The notes beneath the pieces are model-generated. The model worked only from the letters and a program-made list of their open reading frames with translations, ran no database searches and had not been told where the DNA came from. A program made the position numbers and the translations under genes. DNA of 64,000 bases from NCBI RefSeq assembly GCF_026213295.1, contig NC_079413.1:22765884-22829883 (forward strand). Direction: 5' to 3'. This document shows, in pieces, positions 21,122 through 32,469 of this stretch. Each line of letters starts with the position of its first letter. Positions within the stretch are counted from its first letter, which is position 1. The stretch comes from Gadus chalcogrammus. Taxonomy: Eukaryota > Chordata > Actinopteri > Gadiformes > Gadidae.

Positions 21122-22096
21122 TAGCTTACTTTGAGTGGATTCAGCGCTGTCCTCCCTCCCTCCCTCCCTGTCCTCAGCGGGAGGCAGCGTTTCTCCGAGC
21201 TGAACCTCCTCATCAACATATCCTTCCACTCAGATGTAAACTTGTGAGTCAGGTCCTTTTCAAAAGCAAGCTGAATCAGCTGGGCCTTGCGTCTGTGCAA
21301 CATAGTGCGCCGATGCTCTGAGAAGACGTTTTTCAGCTTGGAAAATGACTTTTCACACATTGCTGTGGAAGCTCCTAAAGTAAGGGCAAGGGTGTAGGCT
21401 GTGAGAACAGTCGGCATAGCCTGGAGTGCACAGTTGAATGTGCTAAGGATGTTTGCTATTGTCCATTTTCCGTCTTCTGGGTGTCATTCATTTTCTTAAC
21501 CAGGAACTCACAAGCCACAGTATATTCAGATTCAGCCACATCAGTTCCAGCTAATAGCAGGAGAGGTGTTACGGTTACCTTTGATGGGTCCAGGAAATTA
21601 TCTGACTGATTATTAGACTGTTGGTGGGCTTTTCAACCACTTACGAATATCCATGATGATGAACTAGAAATGAAAGTAAGCTAGCGAAAAATCATCCAGC
21701 TTCACTTCAAAATGCGCGGTAACTAGCGGCTAAATGGACGTAGTTACGTAGGCCTACGTAGCCTAGATCGGCAGATTTAATAGTCCGCCAAAGACGTTGA
21801 CGTCGCTTAGCAACCGAAGACGCTGGGGTTGACAAGTTACCGGACTTCTTGCGGAGCGATACCAAAGACGCCATTAAAGGCAAAACATCCTTTGTTTACC
21901 TTTACAGCAGTCAATTATACTTAAGTTGTGAAGGGCCCATGCAAGTGAACGGAGCGTTAATAATATAAATAATAATATAAAATAAAAAAGTTTATTTTTT
22001 TTTATTTTTTTTTGAGACGTGCCTCATTTGGGGGGGCACAATTATTGTGGGGGGGCGGGCCCGGCCCCCTATGGCCCGCCCATAGCGACGGGCCTG
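20932..22096 (-). mobile_element. Internally decayed hAT transposon (A)
   Basis: Terminal inverted repeats are CAGACCCGTCGCCAGACC at the left and the complement of CAGGCCCGTCGCTATGGG at the right. They are flanked by GATTTATG and CATTTATG, an 8-bp target duplication with one mismatch, as expected for hAT. On the minus strand, 21417 to about 21130 encodes the C-terminal dimerisation region of a hAT transposase (ASTAMCEKSFSKLKNVFS). An AC microsatellite at 21073-21120 interrupts it, and frames are broken upstream. It sits between the lectin first exons and the PKA RI exons. Confidence 0.85.
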
Positions 22097-22914
22097 CATT
22101 TATGTCCATTGTTTGCTTGATAAACCGTTGTGTTATCACGTTGACCCTTTCTGTTAATTTTCTTTTCAAAACCGAGCACATTCTAGACCGTAGTCTAGTA
22201 GAAGGAAACTACACCGCACTAAATAAGAAAAAAAACCTCTTAAGTTTGGCAACATGGTGAGAAACCATTAAAGATAATCCAAAAAGCCAAACTGTTTCAA
22301 CAGCAGCCGTTATGTCATACCATTCATCCTGGTGATAATGATTCTCTCTCAGTATACTCATTTTCGCTGTTCTGCTAAATTCATGCGTTCCAAACTGTCA
22401 ATCAGTCAAACACGACTACAGTCTCTCCATTGATGAAAGGTTTAGTCATGATCAGGTGTGACTAACGAGAGAACGGAGCTCTCTGACCAGAGACCAGCCA
22501 CTGATTGATTTAATTGATTTATAATATGAATTATGATAGATTGTATTGGTCTGTATCCCCCTACATAAGGCAAATAGCAGCCTATAGTTTCCGTCAAATT
22601 GAATGCAGAGGCTGACATGAACGGACGAGGACATTGTCGTCATATTGTGAAAAGTAAAATCTGTTGGTAGAGACAAACCTACAGACAGCTGCTGGAAACC
22701 CTGACATGCCAAGGGATCGTCTTCACGCGTTTGAACGACGCAAAAGACACACAAAACGAGGCATCACTGAACCGCACATACCAACAAACACATCATACAT
22801 GATTGGACCGTCAGTCGACCAAAGGTCTGGCCTGACCAATCGCATCCGAGGACACGCAGCTCATGTCTGGTGCGTTTCCGACAGCGGTGAGGCGCGGCGG
22901 CGGCGGGGGCTGAC
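22097..22914. other. Sequence downstream of the PKA RI fragment; no further PKA exon
   Basis: I looked here on the minus strand for the next PKA RI exon and saw nothing resembling it. The sequence is AT-rich and unrecognised. Confidence 0.5.
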
Positions 22915-24293
22915 CTTTCTGACGTAGGAGGCGGCGTCCTCCTCGTTGTACACCACGGCGCTGATGGCCCCGCGGCGGCGGCGCCCCCGCACCACGGGGT
23001 TCATGGGGGGGGAGACCTCCTCCGAGCGGGAGTCCGAGCGGGAGCCCGAGGCCTTCTGCTGCAGCAGCATCTGCATGCTCTCCTCCTGGTGGCGCGGGCC
23101 GAGGCCCAGAGGGGAGCGCTCGGTCAGTGGGCGCTTCCATTCCCTCACTCCTTGAGGACTTTTACTGCAGCATTCAATCGTGAAACCTCGGGACTATTTA
23201 GACACATGTATGTTTTAAAGGTTACTGTAGATGGTCTGTATTTCTAAGCCATCTAAATCTGTTCCAATGGTCCCGAAAAAAAAGCTTTAAATCAACATTT
23301 TACATAATAATAATAATAATAATACATTTAATTTAGAGGCGCCTTTCAAAACACCCAAGGTCACCTTACAGAGCATATATTCATCATACATTTTTTAGAA
23401 AAAACAAGACATTGTGGAAAAAATAAATAGATAAATAAATAAATAAGTAAACATAAGCAATAAGAAATAAATAAAACAAAAACAAGACAAAACAAAACAA
23501 AAAAAACAATCAAAACAGTGATCAGTTAGACGTTGTGTGCGAGTTTGAACAGGTGAGTTTTGAGTTGTGACTTGAAGGTTGTAATGGTGTCTGACTGTTT
23601 TATGTGTGGGGGGAGGTAGTTCCAGAGCCTGGGTGCTGAACAGCTGAATGACCGGGCACCCATTGAAGTGAGTCGTGATGTGGGGATACATAGTAGTCCA
23701 GCAGAGGTTGAGCGGAGGGAGCGGGAGGGAGTGTATTCTTGGAGGAGGTCGCAGAGGTAACTGGGGGCTAGGTTGTGGAGAGCTTTGAAGGTGAGGAGTA
23801 GGGTTTTGTATTGGATGCGGTAGTGTACTGTCTGTACATGCGTAATATTATATCATTTTTGCCTGTTTCAATATCAGTTGCTAGTCAAATGGTTAATCCA
23901 GAAGTTTGGTGAGTCCACGAGGACACTAATATTAAGTTATCCCGCCAAATGATCAAAAACCAAAATCACAGCATACAACTGCAGCAAGTCCAATGTGAGA
24001 GCAGCACATCGGTCATTCAGACAACAGCATATAATATCCAATACGAAGGTAACCGACTTCAGAGCAGAGCAGAATGCACACGAGACTCCCAAGATGTCAG
24101 CTCATGATTGACACCTCACCTTTTCCAGTCTGTCAAAGTACTCTTTGAGGAAAGCCATTGGCCGGTCTGGCCACGAGGTGCACAGCTGGACGATGCAGTC
24201 CTTCAGCAGCTGCTGGATGTTGTGTTTCTGCACGTACTGCTCGCACTCTCTCATACTCCTCTCTTCATCGCTGCTCATGTTGCCTGATGTCAT
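22915..24293 (-). CDS. prkar1a: PKA type I regulatory subunit, first two coding exons only (A)
   Basis: Exon 24293-24120 (58 codons, phase 0) encodes the dimerisation/docking domain ([33 protein letters not shown]). Exon 23085-22915 (57 codons, phase 0) encodes the linker with the inhibitory pseudosubstrate (RRRRGAISA, then [12 protein letters not shown]). Type I subunits dimerise, bind anchoring proteins and inhibit the PKA catalytic subunit until cAMP binds. The sequence is closest in style to RI-alpha with some RI-beta-like residues. Both exons are open and GT-AG bounded, but the next exon and both cAMP-binding domains were not found downstream in this window. It may be a duplication-truncated gene, or its remaining exons may lie beyond base 1. 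The residue after GAISA is Val where copy B and known RI proteins have Glu. A LINE is inserted in the intron. Confidence 0.9.
23306..23834 (-). mobile_element. LINE 3' fragment inserted in PKA RI intron, copy A only
   Basis: Flanked by TACAT at 23301-23305 and 23835-23839; copy B has one TACAT at the empty site near 60223. The minus strand encodes a reverse-transcriptase C-terminus ([25 protein letters not shown]). A 3' UTR follows and ends in (ATT)n at the left edge. 5' truncated. Confidence 0.88.
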
Positions 24294-24362
24294 TGTAGCC
24301 TTCTGTCCTGGCGAAGGAATGGAGACAGTGGATGTTAGGATAAAACATTGCATTTGAACATG

Positions 24363-25828
24363 TGTGGCAGGTTGAGTGTTGCTCCTCCTCCACTCAGGTG
24401 ATTTCTGGTGGGCAGATTGCAGAGTGGTTTCACCTGTATAAGTGCTGCGCCTTCTCTGGCGCTCACACTGCTGCCTGGCACTCGTGGCGAGGACTCGGTG
24501 TGGCGTCTGTTAGTTGTTGGTTTGTTGTCGGTTGGTGTGGTGTGCTTCAGTCACTTGAAGGTGAGTAGGCATGACGCTACTTTCGTGCAACTTTATGATG
24601 ACAAGCAGGTGCCCAGTGACCGCGAGTGTTTTTGTAACTTTCCAGCGTTGTGGCCGTGTTGTTCGGGGGCGGCATTGTGAAGAGTGAGGGGAGTGTGGCA
24701 TCCGCTCTGTACTGTTGCCGCAGCCGGTGATCAGTTTCGGGGGCGTAAAGCTCTCTTCGTTCGGGTAAGCGTGCTCTTTTGTTAACCTGCTGGTTGTGTT
24801 AGCTTTGTGCTTAGCCGTCTGCTCTCTGTCCTGCTGTAGCTGTTGGAGCCGCAGCGGTGCTTTTGCTTTTCTTCCTCCTCCTGTGCTCTGGTGAAGCTGC
24901 CCTGCACGGCTCTGTGACGTAGCCTACACCTGGCGATCCCCAAACGTAAACCATCCACGGCCTCCGGTCCTGGGGCGGCCACTCTGTCTTCGCCAGCCGC
25001 TTCGTCTTCTCCATCCACTCCGTCGTCTTCATCATCTTCGGCTGCTCCGGCACCGTTGCCTTTTTCCACACAGTCCGATGTGGCGGTTGCATTCCCACGC
25101 AGCGCTAAGTTTCCAGTCCCACCACAATTCTTATCGGTTTGGTTAATTGTCTGCTTTTCCTTTCATCTTTTTGTGTTTGTGTTCTTTAGTTTATTTGTTT
25201 GGGGTTAAATCCTATGCATACATATATTTTTGTGTTGCGTTTTGTTGACCCATTTGGGGTTAAGCATATCAATATTTTCTTATTATTTCTGATCTATTGC
25301 TTTGGGGTTCAACGGATTATTTTCTGTTTAGTTTAACATAGCTGTTGGGTTTGTGTATGTGTGTGTTTTATTATAGTCCTCTGTTTTAAATGATTGTCGT
25401 AACAACCTGAGTGTTTCGCCACAACAGTAGTGTAATTCTGTGTTTCTTTCTTGTGTTTCCAGGACAGGAGCTGGTGTAGCGGGCGGCAGGCTTTGATTTG
25501 GTTTGTAGTGGTTCTTTTGTGGTTTTGAGTTTATTTAGTCTGACCGCCTCGCTACCGCCTAGCTCTGTGCCTGTTGTATTTATTTCTACTTTGACTTGAC
25601 ACTTCATTGGTTGTTGAGGTCCCTGAGCTCTTTTAATTCTGCTTACCGTAGATAAATAAAATTACATCTTTTGTAAGTCCGTCTCTCGTCCTTCATACCA
25701 AACGTGCAACGAATCTGTGTGACCTCTGGTTGGCCAAAGTACAGGGCCAAGGTTGTATTTCCTGGGGTGCAATTCCCCAGGTGGCGTTGTCGAGCAACTT
25801 CCCCCCCCCTTCTCTCCATTTTGCCACA
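24363..25828 (+). mobile_element. Solo LTR-like insertion, copy A only
   Basis: The 1466-bp segment begins TGTGGCAGG and ends TTTTGCCACA, so it has TG..CA ends and 7-bp terminal inverted repeats. It is flanked by CATG on each side (24359-24362, 25829-25832), and copy B has a single CATG at 60750-60753. AATAAA near 25656 and a TATAAG near 24438 suit a plus-strand LTR. No internal retroviral genes accompany it. It lies just upstream of the PKA RI start (minus strand). Superfamily uncertain. Confidence 0.82.
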
Positions 25829-25832
25829 CATG

Positions 25833-27813
25833 GTTCAATTTGAGTTGTTTATTTTGGCATCTTCAACCAATATTGACTGTATTGAGTCCTTACCCCACAG
25901 CACAGCCACAAAGCCAGTCTTTTCGGCGGTACCACTCTGTTTGAAAAGACCGCGTTACTTTCTGTCCCGTAGTTTGAAGCAACCCGTTAAGCTCTGGCAT
26001 TGGTCTTCCATCATTTATTATCTCCTTTTTGGATTGAAAGTCCAGTTTTGAGAAATGTCTGAGTTTGGCTATTGAATCATTATCTTCCATGTTTGCAGTC
26101 AGAAATGTTTTTTTAAATAAACAAACGGTGCACTTGACTGCTTAAAAGAAGACAACTATGGAAGCATATATGTAGCAAAATTCAAATGGCAATGCAATTG
26201 GCAAATCATTATGCAATTTTATAATGTAATTTGTAAATACGTTTTTCAAAGTGTATTTTAATATGCAAAGGGACAATGCAGCTTCAGATAGTCCTACGTC
26301 TGCTCTCAGGAGTCGGCACCGCTATATCAGCTGGAAAAAACAATTAAAAAAATCAATTTAATTTGCTAAAGTTATCACAATAAAAATAGAATAACATTAG
26401 GCCTACGTCAAATTCTTTGAGTTCCTTTATTCAAATTGAAAAGCTATAGCGTCCCCGTGATTGCAATCCACTTCGCCACGCTGCGTGTGTTGCGATATTC
26501 AAATGACATTTCAATCCGCAAAAGGCTTTGCAAAAGATTTGGCAAAACGTTTTCCAAAACGTAATCCAAATGTTTTCCAAAAAGTCAATTTGCAAAGTGG
26601 CAAACGTATCAGCCAATCAGTGTCTGGGCGTGAACTACGTCACTTGCTCGTAATTTCCTTGTTCACGTTCGTATCAGAGTGGTAGATTTAACAACTTCAA
26701 CATCTGCTATTACAGTCGTTATTTTTTTGTAGGACTTGGGCTAATGACCTTGCACAGAGGGAAAACCATCTACACCACTTGTCATTGATTTCTATGCATT
26801 CACTGATCTTTACAGATGGGTTTGTTTTAAGCCATTGAATATAATTGCTCTGCCATGCAACACATTATAAACTACACATGTTTGTTAAATGAGAAATATG
26901 GTCTGGGTCATATTGAAACAGTAACAGTTGTATAACAGTAATTATACAAACATTATACCAACATTGCAACAGGCAAGTTTATTCAAACATCACACTAACA
27001 AGAACACAATAAGAACAGTAACTAATAAAAAAAAAAGAGAAATGATTTAACAACACTGAACAGAGGCAGGGGAAAAGGACGAGAAGAAGACTTGTCCGTT
27101 GTCACAGCATCAAGGTCCGACTGTAGAGATCAAGAAAGGAAGAGGCATGAGGAGAACAACAGAACACTGCTCTCTAGCAGATTGTTTACTGATGTAAACT
27201 AAATTGATGCAGTCTTAAAATTATGATTCTAATCCAGGTTTCTATTTTAGGAGAAAGAAATGGCTCATAATCGTTACTAAAAAAAAAAGCTTTATCATCG
27301 GCACTAGTGAGGATTAGAAAAAACACTCTCTGTAAGTAACATACATATGTAAAACATTCGCGCATTTCTTTTTTTTTTACATTAGCTCACTAAAACTCTG
27401 TAACTAGGGTATTAAGCAAAAAAAAGCCGTACCTCCAACAGCTGGTGTTATCGTTGCGGGAAAAGGGAAGTGCTTTAGAAACTGCCGTAAAGCAGTACCT
27501 CTGACAGTATTAGTGTGTGACGTCATCGCATGTTTTTAACGCCTTTTTAGAACAGATACGTGACCTTAAAAAATGCAATATTCAACTGAGTTTATTATCT
27601 TAGCCCCACCCTTTGATAGCAACTTTGAAATTACTTGACAAAAAATTACATCGTGAGAAAAGTGGATTCTGAGGATAAAACCCCGTTGGCTCCCATTCAT
27701 TCTGGACTCGCCTACGAGCGCCCCGCGTGGTCAAAGATTATTACTGCAACCAGTCCAGAAAACCGGAACTAACTCGCGAGTGCCAGTTCTCCTCATATTA
27801 AACATTCTCTGAT
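25833..27813. other. Repeat remnants and unrecognised sequence (A)
   Basis: About 25905-25990 repeats part of the inverted-repeat right arm. About 26285-26340 is a third copy of the 5' segment of lectin exon 1' (minus strand, after a TTTTTTCCAG acceptor-like site) without its ATG. From about 26672 to 27813 the sequence differs completely from the corresponding stretch of copy B. No gene was recognised. Confidence 0.6.
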
Positions 27814-27915
27814 ACTACTCGCTTACCTAAAACTCGCTTACTACGTTCTGCTTACTCAATTTGACGTCATAGTTAGTAAGAGTAGTAAGCAAGTAGGTGG
27901 TTTCGAACACACCCA
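27814..27915. mobile_element. Right end of a TIR-bearing MITE (truncated in A)
   Basis: It matches the right part of the complete element at 62726-63272 in copy B, ending in GGTGGTTTCGAACACACCCA. The left end is absent here. Confidence 0.75.
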
Positions 27916-28193
27916 TTGTGTTTGTAGTGGTACATGTACTTTTTTAAATAACCATAACTTGCTCAATTTTCAACCGATTTACAAACGGTTTGGTTTATTA
28001 CAAACGTTATTAACGTGGTTATGATATTGTACCTATTTTAGAACATTATTCTATTTTTCATTATTCTATCAAAAGTATGCAGTGTCATAACTACATCTCT
28101 GACGATTATAACAAACCAAACCGTTTGAAAATCGGTTGAAAATGGTTAAGTTATGGTTGTTTAAAAAGTACATGTACCACTACCAACACAATG
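27914..28193. mobile_element. Palindromic MITE (A)
   Basis: The two halves are inverted copies: ATTGTGTTTGTAGTGG with TACATGTAC at the left, and their complements at the right, with arms of about 100 bases around a short AT-rich centre. Non-coding. It is present in copy B at 63271-63556. Confidence 0.8.
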
Positions 28194-28689
28194 TTATGGC
28201 TGAGCAGCTTACTGTGGTAAGATGGCCGCCAGTGGTGACGTTCGACTCCATTGGCCAGCAGCGCGGACGAAGCATCTAGTTAATATATATATCTAAGGGT
28301 GAGACTCCTTAGCTGTGTCCCTATTCCTCTACGAATAGTCAAATCTCCTATCCTTTACTTAACCTTTGTGGAAAAACGTCATCGGGTCAAGGAGAGATGA
28401 AAATGTGCTTCCTTTCAAACATAGGAAAAGACAGCGCTGTTTAAAATGAATTCGACTCCACTTTTCCTAACCGACGTCATTGCGCGACGGGGAGTATTGC
28501 TGACCTCTAGCGTTTCTATGGTGGAACTACAGTTTTCCGAATTTGGTCTACAACAGGGGTTCTCAAAGTTTTGACAGCTGAGGGCCAATTTAGGAACCCA
28601 AAATTTGACTGAGGGCCGCCAAAAGGATAAAAAATGTAGGCGGGTAATGCCGTCAGCATCCCAGCGAGGTCAAGTGAGGTCTAAATCAC

Positions 28690-28763
<74 letters not shown>

Positions 28764-29325
28764 TAGTTTTTGTAGGTCATTGCTACGGTTGTGTTAATAT
28801 TGGAATTCATAGCACATCTGCTTCAGAAGAACTACACCCTTCAGTATGAAGATTCTCCAACAAGGTGGAGCACCACCACTTCCTGAGATGTGTTATGTCA
28901 TGCTGTGGAAGATAACAGTATATCAGTCAGAATTAACTTCCAAAGACTGCAATGAGAGTAGACTGTTTGTACTCGACTACATCTTAATTTTGCATTAACT
29001 TTAGCCATTTCATTTTCATATATATTCCTTTATATATATTTGTATGTATCGAGTATACTATTGGAAATTTGAAATAAGTTGCATGTAATTATAACTTATT
29101 TAAAGTGTCTGCTATCGTGGATAAATACGTTAGCTTAAGGCAGTGGCGTCCCTATGCTGTTTTATTTGGGGATAAAGCCTTGGATGTTATTTAATTAGCC
29201 CCGAATAAAATATTCCTAAACATTTATAAGAAGCCTAGTCTAGATAGAAATAGTCCTTCTGGCAAGAGAATAAACAACAACCTGTTTACCACCTCAAGTG
29301 AATTGACCTATCCCATCCCCAGTCA
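28194..29325. other. Right margin of visible homology and start of the spacer
   Basis: Homology with copy B can be followed to about 28638 (window end in B). A hAT-like end (CAGGGGTTCTCAAAG) occurs at about 28553. An (AC)n microsatellite lies at 28689-28760. A diverged copy of 846-943 lies at 29226-29330. No gene was recognised. Confidence 0.6.
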
Positions 29326-29374
29326 GATCGAAACGAAAAAAGTCTTCATTCAATTCACCTTACTGTGTGCGCGA

Positions 29375-29491
<117 letters not shown>

Positions 29492-29600
29492 GGGTATCTC
29501 GTTTGTATCTCTATTAAGTTAATCTTTGGTGTGTGTCTATTTGGTGTGTTTATCTTTATGGTGTGTATCTATATGGTGTGTATCTATGGTGTGTGTGTAT

Positions 29601-29962
29601 TGTGGCGTCCCGCCCCCTAAACCTCGGTCCGGGCGGACCCGAGGTTTCATCCAGGACGGAATATACTACCGTCATCCACCAGCCGGCGACGGAGAGCGCC
29701 CGTTGAACCCCAATCAGCGAGATGGGAGACACCTGGCTGGACAGCCAGGAAGACATTTTAAAAGGAGCACGAGGACTGACATTTGGGAGGAACGGGAGCG
29801 AGGAAGAAGGAAGCCCTCGGGTCTGCGAGCGACTAGAGGCCCACGGAGGCCCTAGAGACCGTGAGTATAATCTGTCTAAGATGTATGCAATAGGCCTACA
29901 TTGTGCGGCTTAAACTTTGCTTGTACCTGGAACCCGGCTCATTGGGGGAGCAGGGTACCACA
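29601..29962 (+). mobile_element. LTR-like segment (TGTGG...CCACA)
   Basis: About 362 bases starting TGTGGCGTCCCGCCCCC and ending GGTACCACA, so it has TG..CA ends and 5-bp terminal inverted repeats. It interrupts GTGTAT-type tandem sequence. The target duplication is not clean, so the assignment as a solo LTR is moderate. Confidence 0.55.
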
Positions 29963-29981
29963 CTATTTATATGGTGTATAC

Positions 29982-31371
29982 TAGTGATGGGCAAATTAAG
30001 CTTTTATAAAGCATTGAACCAGTTGAGCCAATGTTTCGAAAATGGGTTCATTACTCGAAGCTTCAGTGACAGTGACCTCTGCTGGCGAAGTTCGAGGCTG
30101 CAGTGGATTCAACGTATCCCTGCTTTGAAAACTATTTGACGCACAAACCCAAAAACTTAAAAGCATGATCTTTTCACGAATAAAGATTGATCTAAATACA
30201 GATGTCTAAATTGTTCTTAAAGGGATATGCCTAGCCTTCTGTTCAGATAGGCTAACTGATGTAGGCTAGGATATAATTGAAACGGCATATAAAAACGTTC
30301 CCCCCAGGAATGGGATTCGAGCCCGGATCCTCCACTCCAGTCAGTGTGTTATCCCCTAGTCGACTCGAATCGATGCTTTACGTTGTTCTATTACATACAT
30401 ACCCTACTATGCACATCTCCCGTTAACGATTGTAGCATCGATTGTGTTTTTTTTGTTCATTAAATAATTAGGCGGTGACCAGCTGGCTTCGGGCAAGGTT
30501 GGTTGGGTGTGCTTGAGTAACTCTAGGGGGTGATTATGTGGGATGGGGTGAGACACTCAAAGATTTGTATTGAGGTAGGCTACATCTTATCAAAATACAG
30601 ATGTCTAAATTGTTCTTAAAAGGATAGACCAGCCTATGTCCAAATAGGCTAGTAGACTAGGATATTGAAACAGCATTTTATAAAAACCTATAACATGTTG
30701 ACTTATTCTTATTCTATTCATTCGCTTTTAAATGTTTTATTCATTCGCTTTTCTAATATGTGTTGTATTTCAATCTTGCCCCAGTAAAGCACTTTGAATG
30801 GCCTTGTGCCTGAATTGTGCTATATAAATAAAATTGCCATGCCCTATTCTTCGTACCGAGATTAGAACCCCGGTCTTTTGCACCAGAGTTAGTGTGTTAT
30901 CCCCTACCCTAATCTTGTTGACACAACACTTGTTTTATTACATAAATACTCTTCACAACTCCCGTACACGGTTGTTGCTCCGATTGTGTGTTGTTATTTT
31001 CTTTTTTTCATTAAATAATTAGGCGGTGACCTGGCTTCGGGCAACGTGGTTGGGTGTGCTTGAGTAACTTTGAAAGGGGGTGATTATGTGGGATGGGGTT
31101 AGACACTCAAAGATTTGGTATTGGGGTAGGCTGCCTTAGTTTTTCAACGGCTTATGGATTGAGTCGGTTTCTTTTTTTTGCTCAAAGCTTCTCCACCGAG
31201 CCGCGGACCAGTCGGATTCATTCAGGCAACGAACCAGTTGCTTCTTCGGACGTCACATGTCACGTGATTTTTTTTTTGCTCTGAAGCAAGCTTCGAAGCA
31301 GTGCTTCTTGGGAGTTGTAGATCAGGGTTTGAAGCACGTATCGAAGCTTCAGTGTCACACTGCCATCACTA
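29982..31371. mobile_element. Non-autonomous hAT element with perfect 8-bp target duplication
   Basis: The ends are TAGTGATGG and CCATCACTA, flanked on both sides by GTGTATAC (29974-29981 and 31372-31379). The 1390-bp element has no transposase frame. Its interior contains a diverged direct duplication: about 30186-30585 and 30590-31135 share GATGTCTAAATTGTTCTTAA, TTAGGCGGTGACC and GTGATTATGTGGGATGGGG. Each half also has a stretch resembling part of a tRNA (around GGATTCGAGCCCGGATCC in the first half). Confidence 0.88.
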
Positions 31372-31379
31372 GTGTATAC

Positions 31380-31672
31380 CTATGGTGTGTGTGTGTGTAT
31401 GTATATATGTGTATGTGTATATATATGTATATATATGTATATAGATATATGTGTATATATATCTATATATCTATATATATCTATATATCTATATATATCG
31501 GGTGTGTGTGCATATGGTGTGAATCTATATGTGGTGTGAATCTATATGTGTATCTGTGGTGTGTGCGTGCATATGGTGTGAATCTATATGTGGTGTGAAT
31601 CTATATGTGTATCTGTGGTGTGTGCGTGCATATGGTGTGAATCTATATGTGGTGTGTGTGTGTGTGTGTGTG
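31380..31672. repeat. AT/GT tandem repeats after the hAT element
   Basis: TATATG/TATCTA simple repeat, then about three units of a roughly 58-bp sequence containing CATATGGTGTGAATCTATAT. Confidence 0.85.
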
Positions 31673-31739
31673 TTAGGCGATGACTCCAGTTTAACCAGTG
31701 AATGAGTCTCTCTGGTCTCTTTGATGAAAGCTTCCTTCT

Positions 31740-31815
31740 CTCATATACACACACACAAACACACTCACTCGCGCACACAGTAAGGTGAATTGAATGTAGA
31801 CTTTTTTCGTTTTGA
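31740..31815 (-). repeat. Inverted copy of 29330-29380
   Basis: CACTCGCGCACACAG followed by TAAGGTGAATTGAATG is the reverse complement of the start of the GT tract region at 29330-29380. The LTR-like and hAT insertions are thus bracketed by inverted sequences. Confidence 0.8.
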
Positions 31816-32469
31816 AGTTTGAATCTCAATCAGTCAAATCAGACTCATCCCTTTAATTAAAATGAGGGAGGTCATTTATGATCAAACACAGAGCTGAAAT
31901 AGCCTCTCACTGTTACAAAGGCGACCAGAGGGTGCCGAACCTGCATTGAGTTTTACTAATTAGCTCACTAGCCGCAGCTCGCCTGCCAAGTGTTTTTCTT
32001 AATTAGTTAAGATTTTTGACAGAGATAATTTTACACCAATGAGGACTTATTTATGAATGAATACGTTGATTTGAGGTAGTAAATGACTTAAAATATTACA
32101 GTGTCCCTTTAACTCTCATTTGAAATTTGGACCATGAATAAACTGTTCCTTCCTTCAAAGGTCTATCTTGGATATTTAACTGCAGTTCTGTGAGTATCCC
32201 AACTTAACCATGAAGATGAACTGCAAACTGTAAGTCATTAATTTCTCATTACTCTTGGGCACATTGATGTATGTTGGCTTCCTGGTGAGTTAACCCGTTA
32301 CCTGAAGGTTGATCTGAGTAGTAAGGATGTTTTATTGGTTCATGGGTTACTTAGGTGTTTGGTTTATGTTGGTTTTAATAATTTGTTAAAATGGTTACAG
32401 GCTCAAAGTTATTGTTGTAAGACAGAGTAATGGGTTTGGTTCTGATATTTTTAGTCTTCTTTCATTCTA
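31816..32469. other. No feature recognised
   Basis: AT-rich sequence without a convincing exon, repeat or element. Confidence 0.5.

Noticed and set aside
24782..25098. Acidic open frames on the minus strand
   Set aside because: They lie inside the solo LTR-like insertion, overlap each other in two frames and have no family resemblance.
24363..25828. Complete endogenous retrovirus or LTR retrotransposon
   Set aside because: No gag, pol or env-like frames or second LTR are present, and the empty site in copy B shows the whole insertion is only this segment.
30300..30360. A functional tRNA gene
   Set aside because: Only a B-box-like stretch is recognisable and a full cloverleaf could not be built. 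Treated as tRNA-derived sequence within a hAT element.
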